Position numbers and translations under genes: made by a program. Positions 1 through 4,388 of a stretch of DNA of 10,613 bases are shown in pieces. Every line of letters starts with the position of its first letter. Within the stretch, counting starts at the first letter, position 1. Source of the stretch: Lachnospiraceae bacterium. GTDB lineage: Bacteria > Bacillota > Clostridia > Lachnospirales > Lachnospiraceae. The notes under the pieces are model-generated. The model saw only the letters and a list, made by a program, of their open reading frames with translations. It ran no database searches and had not been told where the DNA came from. The stretch is taken from NCBI GenBank assembly GCA_003520105.1, contig DOVL01000156.1, forward strand, positions 1 through 10,613. The letters are read 5' to 3'.

Positions 1-38
1 AGCATCATAGCCAGCACAAGTACCAATATTTTCCTCAT
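1..38 (-). CDS. N-terminus of a secreted protein or lipoprotein (partial, cut by window edge)
   Basis: An ATG at 38 reading leftward encodes MRKILVLVLAMM and runs off the window. A basic n-region (RK) followed by an unbroken hydrophobic stretch is a typical start of a Sec signal peptide, so the protein is probably exported. A G-rich ribosome-binding stretch (GGGGTGG on the minus strand) lies about 7 bases upstream. The gene sits behind a promoter block (84-148) nearly identical to the one in front of the dipeptidase gene, at almost the same distance from the ATG, which supports this start. Nothing can be said about function from 12 residues. Confidence 0.6.
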   Translation of the reverse strand, partial: MRKILVLVLAMM

Positions 39-83
39 AATAACCACCCCACAACTCAATTATAACTCTGCTATTCTAAACAG

Positions 84-148
84 AATACCCCTAATAATAC
101 ACACATTAATTGTAATATACGGACCTGCTATTTACAACAAAAATCACT
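84..148. repeat. Direct repeat, copy 1 of 2 (partner at 1037-1100)
   Basis: This block matches 1037-1100 with one single-base indel and two substitutions. The inner 43 bases (106-148 and 1058-1100) are identical. Weaker similarity continues left toward the ATG (around 67-83 and 1019-1036). Each copy sits about 45 bases upstream of a minus-strand ATG (38 and 993), so it is most simply read as a duplicated upstream regulatory segment rather than a mobile element. No terminal inverted repeats or transposase are associated with it. Confidence 0.85.
112..140 (-). promoter_or_regulatory. Predicted promoter for the cut gene at 1-38 (copy 1 of duplicated promoter)
   Basis: On the minus strand, TTGTTG (135-140) and TATTAC (112-117) are separated by 17 bases, a plausible sigma-A -35/-10 pair with moderate match to consensus. 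The same pair occurs in copy 2 upstream of the dipeptidase. The -35 lies directly against the hairpin at 141-173. A TTGTAA-N16-TTACAA dyad (110-137) overlaps both elements and could be an operator. The call rests on motif match plus duplication. Confidence 0.45.
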
Positions 149-173
149 ATACCAAAACCTGATATAGTGATTT
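141..173 (-). terminator. AT-rich hairpin terminator behind the dipeptidase gene
   Basis: AAATCACTATA (141-151) pairs with TATAGTGATTT (163-173), giving an 11-bp perfect stem with an 11-base loop. Read on the minus strand the stem is followed by a T-rich run, and on the plus strand by TTTCTTCTTT, so it could work in both directions. It lies about 160 bases past the dipeptidase stop codon and directly upstream of the next promoter. The low GC of the stem lowers confidence in strong intrinsic termination. Confidence 0.5.
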
Positions 174-333
174 CTTCTTTGCGTATTTAACCTATGAGTT
201 TATTTTAGATTACATTAACCAGTGAGCAATCAATTCACCTTTTTCACCCTTGTCGTCCAATCGTCATATTGTATTTTACACATTCCTCTGGAAACTTAGC
301 CATACCTATTTGTGCTTTTCAGTCCAAAATTCA
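174..333. other. Intergenic stretch with possible coding remnant
   Basis: This is the 160-base gap between the terminator-like hairpin and the dipeptidase stop codon. I see no complete gene. Two short overlapping minus-strand reading frames (244-303 and 213-260) look protein-like and could be the frameshifted tail of a lost gene, but there is no ribosome binding site and no recognised family. No clear promoter or hairpin was found within it. Confidence 0.4.
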
Positions 334-993
334 TTATCTCCTCAGATAATCCGACGACAGAGGAAATTCAAAATAAGTATCCGGATATGGTTCATTCTCG
401 AGAGTAAAATGCCACCACTCACAATCAATAGGCTTAAAGCCGTTCCTGACCATGACCTTCTGAAGCATCATACGGTTCTCGAACTGTTCCTCTGTCACAT
501 CCCTGCAATCCGGATGCGACAGCTCGCTGAAGAGGTCGAAAGGACTTCCCATATCAACCTCCTTGCCTGTTTTCATATCAAGGAGAGTCAGATCAACCGT
601 ACTGCCTCTGCTGTGACTGGACATCTTCGCAATATAGCCCTTCTCGAAAAGCTCCTGCTTCTGCAAATCCGGATAAAAATACGGTTTCATGCGCACATCC
701 TGATCCTCTATTCCCCACAGAACAAAATGCCTTACCGCACACGCCGGACGGTAGGTGTCAAAAATCTTCAGGCGGTATCCCCGCACAAACATTTCATTGC
801 TGACCGCCTTAAGGGCTCTCGCCGCTTCTTTTGTAAGGATTGAGCAAGGCTCCTCATAACCATCAACTCTCTCCCCGACAAAATTGTAGGTTGAAAAATA
901 TCTGATTTCCTGAATTATATGTGGAATCATATCCGAAAGCAGCACAAATCCGGACGGATCCATCGTTATATCCTTTATATGATCTGTTCTCAT
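334..993 (-). CDS. D-Ala-D-Ala dipeptidase, VanX/DdpX type (peptidase M15D)
   Basis: This 219-residue zinc peptidase should hydrolyse the dipeptide D-Ala-D-Ala in the cytoplasm; no signal peptide is present. The VanX signature is complete: YRP around Arg82, SSHSRGSTVD carrying zinc ligands His127 and Asp134, and EWWH with catalytic Glu192 and zinc ligand His195. The downstream EPYPDTYFEFP stretch also resembles the VanX C-terminus. Known VanX is about 202 residues, so the length fits, with a slightly longer N-terminus. The ATG at 993 follows a good ribosome binding site (AAGAGGGGG, about 7 bases upstream). No vanH, vanA, vanR or vanS homologue lies in the window, so it stands alone here. A role in peptidoglycan precursor turnover or D-Ala-D-Ala nutrition is as likely as glycopeptide resistance. 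Its promoter region is duplicated before the next gene. The family assignment is firm; the physiological role is not. Confidence 0.92.
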   Translation of the reverse strand: MRTDHIKDITMDPSGFVLLSDMIPHIIQEIRYFSTYNFVGERVDGYEEPCSILTKEAARALKAVSNEMFVRGYRLKIFDTYRPACAVRHFVLWGIEDQDVRMKPYFYPDLQKQELFEKGYIAKMSSHSRGSTVDLTLLDMKTGKEVDMGSPFDLFSELSHPDCRDVTEEQFENRMMLQKVMVRNGFKPIDCEWWHFTLENEPYPDTYFEFPLSSDYLRR

Positions 994-1036
994 TTTTTGC
1001 CCCCTCTTACGTTATTTATCTGTTATTTCATGTCAA

Positions 1037-1100
1037 AATACCCCAAAAATACACACTTTAATTGTAATATACGGACCTGCTATTTACAACAAAAATCACT
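1037..1100. repeat. Direct repeat, copy 2 of 2 (partner at 84-148)
   Basis: This is the second copy of the segment described at 84-148, located 44 bases upstream of the dipeptidase ATG. It ends exactly where the two flanks diverge: copy 1 continues into the 141-173 hairpin, while copy 2 continues into the right arm of a different inverted repeat (1079-1111). Confidence 0.85.
1064..1092 (-). promoter_or_regulatory. Predicted promoter of the dipeptidase gene (copy 2 of duplicated promoter)
   Basis: Read on the minus strand, TTGTTG (1087-1092) and TATTAC (1064-1069) are separated by 17 bases, identical to copy 1. Transcription would begin near 1057, giving a leader of about 65 bases before the ATG at 993. 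TTGTAA-type half-sites at 1062-1067 and 1084-1089 overlap the -10 and -35. Confidence 0.45.
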
Positions 1101-1111
1101 TTGTAAATAGC
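1079..1111. promoter_or_regulatory. Inverted repeat spanning both divergent -35 regions (candidate operator)
   Basis: GCTATTTACAA (1079-1089) and TTGTAAATAGC (1101-1111) form a perfect 11-bp inverted repeat with an 11-base centre. It covers the predicted minus-strand -35 (1087-1092) of the dipeptidase and the predicted plus-strand -35 (1101-1106) of the esterase operon. A dimeric regulator bound here could control both units. No strong T-run follows on either side, so an operator reading is favoured over a terminator. The geometry is seen; the function is inferred. Confidence 0.5.
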
Positions 1112-1128
1112 TTATTCGGGTATATAAT
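1101..1128 (+). promoter_or_regulatory. Predicted promoter of the esterase-acyltransferase operon
   Basis: TTGTAA (1101-1106) and a perfect TATAAT (1123-1128) are separated by 16 bases. Transcription would begin near 1135, giving a leader of about 120 bases. The -35 lies inside the right arm of the inverted repeat at 1079-1111. Confidence 0.55.
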
Positions 1129-1141
1129 ACTATCATTGAAA

Positions 1142-1240
1142 CAATAGCTAAAATATTATCAATAATGCTATTGGAATCTATGATACATATCAATAACATG
1201 GTCAGCATTTATGATATATATAAATAACATAAAACAGAAT
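1142..1240 (+). promoter_or_regulatory. Structured, AT-rich leader with dyad and 31-bp spaced repeats
   Basis: Just after the predicted start of transcription lies a dyad, CAATAGC (1142-1148) with GCTATTG (1167-1173), enclosing ATTAT-CA-ATAAT (1155-1166). Two segments, 1179-1199 and 1210-1230, match at 19 of 21 positions, 31 bases apart. A shorter third match (TATCAATAA at 1157) keeps the same 31-base spacing. Regular spacing near three helical turns could reflect regulator binding sites or a leader RNA structure. No known riboswitch class was recognised. Confidence 0.35.
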
Positions 1241-1253
1241 TAAAGGGATATAA

Positions 1254-2207
1254 ATGGGTATCAAGAAAGAGCACAGCAAATTAAATCTGAATAACTCCCT
1301 GATGAAGGCTCTGAAGGCCGTGAACTCTCTGTCAGGAAAATCCGCAGATGATGCAGATCTGAAGAGCCACAGGAAAACACTGGAGCGCTCAGGACGTCTC
1401 GCCGCTCCGAAGGGAAACGTATCCATAAGGCGCTTCAAGGTTGGAAATATTCCATGCGAAATGATTAAGCCTGATTTTGCTCACAATCCGCAGTATGCAA
1501 TCATTTATGCACATGGTGGCGGGTACATCAGCGGCGGGCTGTATTTCGCACGTATTCTTGCCGCGAAGATGGCTATCGCCACCGGCTTCACAACCTTTTC
1601 CTTTGACTACCGTCTGGCTCCGGAATATCCATACCCGGCCGCCCTCGAGGATGGAATGGCTGTGTGGGACTTTCTGACGAAAAGTAAATATGCACCAGAT
1701 CATGTTCTTCTTGCAGGAGATTCCGCAGGTGGAAATATGGCTCTCCGTATGACCCAAAATCTGCTTGCAGAAGGAAAGCCTATTCCAAAATGCCTCCTTC
1801 TCTTCAGTCCATGGACAGACATGACGGCAGATTCCGGAAGCTACGAAGAGATGAAATCTCTTGATCCCGTACTAACCAAAAAATATATAACAGATGCAGC
1901 AAATGCATATATTTCAGGCGAAGGCGATCCTTCCGATCCACGCTTCAGTCCTCTCTTCGGAGAACTGACCGGACTTCCGCCTGTGTATATTATGGCCGGA
2001 CGAAACGAAATCCTGCTTGATGACAGCATCCGTCTCAGGGACGAGATTCTTAAAGTCGGTGGCAAGGCCGAGCTTGATATCGAAGAAGACGGCTGGCACG
2101 TCTATCAGCAGATGCCGGTACCGATGGCGAAGCGTGCCATGAAACGACTTTCCGACTACGTTTGTTCCGAAGTTTACGGAGCAAAGCCGGCAAACAAGCA
2201 CGAATAA
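1254..2207 (+). CDS. Alpha/beta-hydrolase, HSL-family (family IV) carboxylesterase
   Basis: This 317-residue protein is probably a cytoplasmic serine esterase acting on short acyl esters. It has the oxyanion-hole motif HGGG (His87-Gly90), FDYRLAPEYPYPAA typical of the HSL fold (about 117-130), the nucleophile elbow GDSAGG with Ser157, and a C-terminal GWHVY motif with catalytic His282. At the usual acid position the sequence reads AGRNEILLDDS (248-258), with Asn251 where many relatives have Asp; Glu252 or Asp256/257 may serve instead. Length is normal for the family. The ATG at 1254 follows AAAGGG (1242-1247) with a 6-base spacer. No signal peptide is present. It is the first gene of a three-gene run with an acyltransferase and a membrane protein, so it may hydrolyse or edit the ester made by its neighbour. 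The natural substrate cannot be read from the sequence. Confidence 0.9.
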   Translation: MGIKKEHSKLNLNNSLMKALKAVNSLSGKSADDADLKSHRKTLERSGRLAAPKGNVSIRRFKVGNIPCEMIKPDFAHNPQYAIIYAHGGGYISGGLYFARILAAKMAIATGFTTFSFDYRLAPEYPYPAALEDGMAVWDFLTKSKYAPDHVLLAGDSAGGNMALRMTQNLLAEGKPIPKCLLLFSPWTDMTADSGSYEEMKSLDPVLTKKYITDAANAYISGEGDPSDPRFSPLFGELTGLPPVYIMAGRNEILLDDSIRLRDEILKVGGKAELDIEEDGWHVYQQMPVPMAKRAMKRLSDYVCSEVYGAKPANKHE

Positions 2208-2295
2208 GTAGAGTTTTTCTCAAATAACACAACTGAGCGCTACATCACAACACCGACAGCATAATTCCAGAAACATTGGAACAGATCAATTACGA

Positions 2296-2301
2296 TATAA
2301 T
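2296..2301 (+). promoter_or_regulatory. Possible internal -10 element before the acyltransferase gene
   Basis: A perfect TATAAT lies in the 122-base gap after the esterase, 29 bases before the favoured ATG at 2330. The only -35-like sequence, TTGGAA at 2276, has a spacer of just 14 bases. The acyltransferase may have a weak promoter of its own or depend on read-through. No terminator was seen in the gap. Confidence 0.25.
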
Positions 2302-2329
2302 ATATTTGAAACAAGGTAGTAAAACAACA

Positions 2330-3580
2330 ATGGCAAATGATAACTGGTATAAACTTGATAACGTGGCAAAGGTCTTTCTGGCAACACTCTCAAAGAGAGA
2401 CACCAGAACCCTTCGTATAAGCTGCACTCTGAAGGAAGCGATCGACCCTAAAACTCTTCAGGATGCGGTTCTTCTTGCTATCCAGGACAGACCACAGGTG
2501 CAGGTTCGTATCCGCCGCGGCATATTCTGGCACTACCTCGAGGATACCGATATAGAGCCGAAGGTCTGTGAAGAGCATGACAGAATATGTCCACTTCTCT
2601 ACGTTCCTGCCAAGGCGATGCTTCATTACCAGGTCACATATTTCAAAAGAAGAATTAATCTGGATATTTTCCACGCTCTTGCTGACGGAACCGGCGCTGT
2701 AGAGTTTTTGAATATCATTGTCCTTCACTATCTGACTCTCAGATATCCGGGCAAATTTGAAGATACGACCATACATTCCGGTGCATCTGAAGATGATCTC
2801 AGCCAGGACAGCTATAATAAGTTTTTTGGAAAAATAGAGCTTTCGAGAGCCGAATCCTATGGTAAAGCATATCATCCCGGCGGGCTGAAGCTTCCGTATG
2901 ACCAGCTGCAGTTTTTCGAGATTCATATGCCGACCGATCAGATCCTTCCGAAGGCAAAAGAACTGAAGGTTTCTCTCACAAGCTATCTGGGCGCAGCGTG
3001 GATGCTTGCCATTCGTGACGATATGCCGACACGCCGCAGAAATCTCCCGGTAACAATCTCGCTTCCGGTCAATCTGCGTAATTACTATCCGTCGCAGACC
3101 GGAAGGAATTTCTTCAACAATGTGAGTGTTTCACATATTTTCGATAAGGAAATAAGTCTGGAAGAGTTGGCTGTTGAATTTGATGCAACCTTCAAAAGCC
3201 TTCTCACAGAGGAAAATATCAAGAAGCAGATGGACAGCTTTGAAACAATGGAATTCTTCGCACCCGTAAGACCGGTTCCTCTCTTCATAAAGCAGCCTAT
3301 CGTCAGGCATTTTACCAAGAAATCTAACAAGAAGGTTTCGATGGTCTTGTCAAATATGGGTGTCCAGAAGCCACCGAAGGAGCTGGATGAATATATCGAT
3401 ACCTATACCGGTTTCTGCAGTTCAAACAACATGTTTTCGACTATTTTCAGCTGTCACGGTGACCTGTCACTCGGAGTTGCTTCACCTTACATGAACACAA
3501 CCGTGGTGAAAAATCTGGTCAGAAGACTTACCGATATGGGGATTGAGATAAAGGTACATGCAACGGAGGTTTACAGATAA
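2330..3580 (+). CDS. HXXXDG-motif acyltransferase, condensation-domain / alcohol-acetyltransferase-like
   Basis: This 416-residue protein belongs by sequence character to the CoA-dependent acyltransferase superfamily that includes chloramphenicol acetyltransferase, NRPS condensation domains, PapA-type enzymes and yeast-type alcohol acetyltransferases. The catalytic motif HALADG is at 115-120 (His115, Asp119), preceded by the typical N-terminal half. A second-half SNMG segment (341-344) sits in the family's later beta region. Such enzymes transfer an acyl group from a thioester to a hydroxyl or amine. The reading frame extends to a TTG at 2276, but that start lacks a ribosome binding site and overlaps a possible promoter. 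The ATG at 2330 precedes MANDNWYKLDN, which resembles the conserved start of this family, and has AAGGTAG upstream at a rather long spacing. Its stop overlaps the next start (TAATG), so the two are translationally coupled. No membrane segment or signal peptide is seen. Superfamily is well supported; donor and acceptor are unknown. Confidence 0.85.
   Translation: MANDNWYKLDNVAKVFLATLSKRDTRTLRISCTLKEAIDPKTLQDAVLLAIQDRPQVQVRIRRGIFWHYLEDTDIEPKVCEEHDRICPLLYVPAKAMLHYQVTYFKRRINLDIFHALADGTGAVEFLNIIVLHYLTLRYPGKFEDTTIHSGASEDDLSQDSYNKFFGKIELSRAESYGKAYHPGGLKLPYDQLQFFEIHMPTDQILPKAKELKVSLTSYLGAAWMLAIRDDMPTRRRNLPVTISLPVNLRNYYPSQTGRNFFNNVSVSHIFDKEISLEELAVEFDATFKSLLTEENIKKQMDSFETMEFFAPVRPVPLFIKQPIVRHFTKKSNKKVSMVLSNMGVQKPPKELDEYIDTYTGFCSSNNMFSTIFSCHGDLSLGVASPYMNTTVVKNLVRRLTDMGIEIKVHATEVYR
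3565..3569 (+). promoter_or_regulatory. Strong ribosome binding site fixing the start of the zinc-ribbon membrane protein
   Basis: GGAGG lies 10 bases before the ATG at 3580, inside the end of the acyltransferase gene. The start overlaps the upstream stop as TAATG, which indicates coupled translation and fixes this start. Confidence 0.75.
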
Positions 3581-4248
3581 TGAGTAAGTGTCCTTACTGT
3601 AAGATAGAGGTAGGCGGAAAACCTGATAAATGTCCTCTCTGCCAGAGCAGACTTGTCGGCAACGGAGAGGAGTCTATATTTCCGGTAAGCCAAGCCTTGA
3701 AATTCAAATCATTTCTATACAAACTTCAAATGCTCATCGTGATCAGTATCGTTATCATCGGCCTCGGTCTGGATTTTCTGCACCATACGAAAATCCCGGG
3801 ATACCCGAAGCTGCATTGGAGCCTTATTCTGGCCATGTGGCTGCTTGCTTTTGAGTTTCTCATTATGCGTCAGTTCAGACCCGGAACCGGCTCTGCAAGA
3901 AAGATCACCATGATGGTTCTGATCCTGCTGGTCATGCTCCTCATCACGGCATATTTCTTCAAATTTTTGTGGTTTGCCTGGGACTGGATAGTTCCTATCG
4001 TTCTGACAGGAATGATAACCGCCAACTTCGTTCTGGCAATGATAGACCGGCACGGAAATACGATGGCCTACCTTCTTTCAGGGCTGTTCTCCGGACTGTT
4101 GCCATGTATCATCAGATTGATTGCAGGTAATAAAATACCGATAGCCTGGATCATCTGTATGATCGTCGGTGCCATCCTTTTTGCAGGTGCTATAATCTTC
4201 CGAGGTCGTTCCGTTGCAAGTGAGTTCAGAAAGAGATTTAATGTATAA
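3580..4248 (+). CDS. Zinc-ribbon multi-pass membrane protein (DUF6320-like)
   Basis: This 222-residue protein begins with a compact zinc ribbon, CPYC (Cys4, Cys7) and CPLC (Cys18, Cys21), consistent with one structural zinc. After a short linker follow about six hydrophobic helices at roughly 50-66, 80-96, 109-130, 135-155, 163-182 and 186-207, then a basic tail ending EFRKRFNV. From memory this architecture matches proteins labelled DUF6320, which often sit beside acyltransferases of the preceding type; I could not run a search. It overlaps the upstream gene by one base, so the products are probably made in fixed ratio and may form a complex, with this protein placing the soluble acyltransferase at the membrane or handling a lipid or acyl substrate. 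No transport or enzymatic motif is visible in the membrane helices. Gene reality and topology class are secure; function is unknown. Confidence 0.88.
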   Translation: MSKCPYCKIEVGGKPDKCPLCQSRLVGNGEESIFPVSQALKFKSFLYKLQMLIVISIVIIGLGLDFLHHTKIPGYPKLHWSLILAMWLLAFEFLIMRQFRPGTGSARKITMMVLILLVMLLITAYFFKFLWFAWDWIVPIVLTGMITANFVLAMIDRHGNTMAYLLSGLFSGLLPCIIRLIAGNKIPIAWIICMIVGAILFAGAIIFRGRSVASEFRKRFNV

Positions 4249-4283
4249 AAGAATACTACCGTTTTATTGATCACTCCATGCAA

Positions 4284-4314
4284 AAAGCTCCGGGAAATGT
4301 ACTCCCGGAGCTTT
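4284..4314. terminator. Bidirectional intrinsic terminator between convergent units
   Basis: AAAGCTCCGGGA (4284-4295) pairs perfectly with TCCCGGAGCTTT (4303-4314), leaving a 7-base loop. On the minus strand the GC-rich stem is followed by TTTTTG, ideal for ending the large surface-protein gene. On the plus strand a looser T-rich tract follows, ending the three-gene operon. It lies 36 bases past the plus-strand stop codon. Confidence 0.9.
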
Positions 4315-4388
4315 CTGTATTATTCTTTTAGATTATTTTTCAGACCATTCCGATTTTTATGGTTCATATAAATCAGTACGGTCACGGT

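Noticed and set aside
250..843. Plus-strand open frame of 197 codons over the dipeptidase
   Set aside because: It lies antisense to a gene with complete VanX motifs and shows no recognisable protein features or ribosome binding site.
334..993. Part of a vancomycin-resistance cluster
   Set aside because: No ligase, dehydrogenase or two-component regulator lies next to it; one dipeptidase alone does not support the claim.
84..1100. Direct repeats as the ends of a mobile element carrying the dipeptidase gene
   Set aside because: The repeats sit at promoter positions of two genes, lack terminal inverted repeats, and enclose no transposase or integrase. Recombination between them remains possible but transposition is not supported.
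1129..1253. Riboswitch or T-box in the esterase leader
   Set aside because: No conserved core of a known class was recognised; only AT-rich repeats and a small dyad are present.
2276..2329. TTG start giving an 18-residue longer acyltransferase
   Set aside because: There is no ribosome binding site before it, it overlaps a TATAAT element, and the family-like sequence begins at the ATG at 2330.
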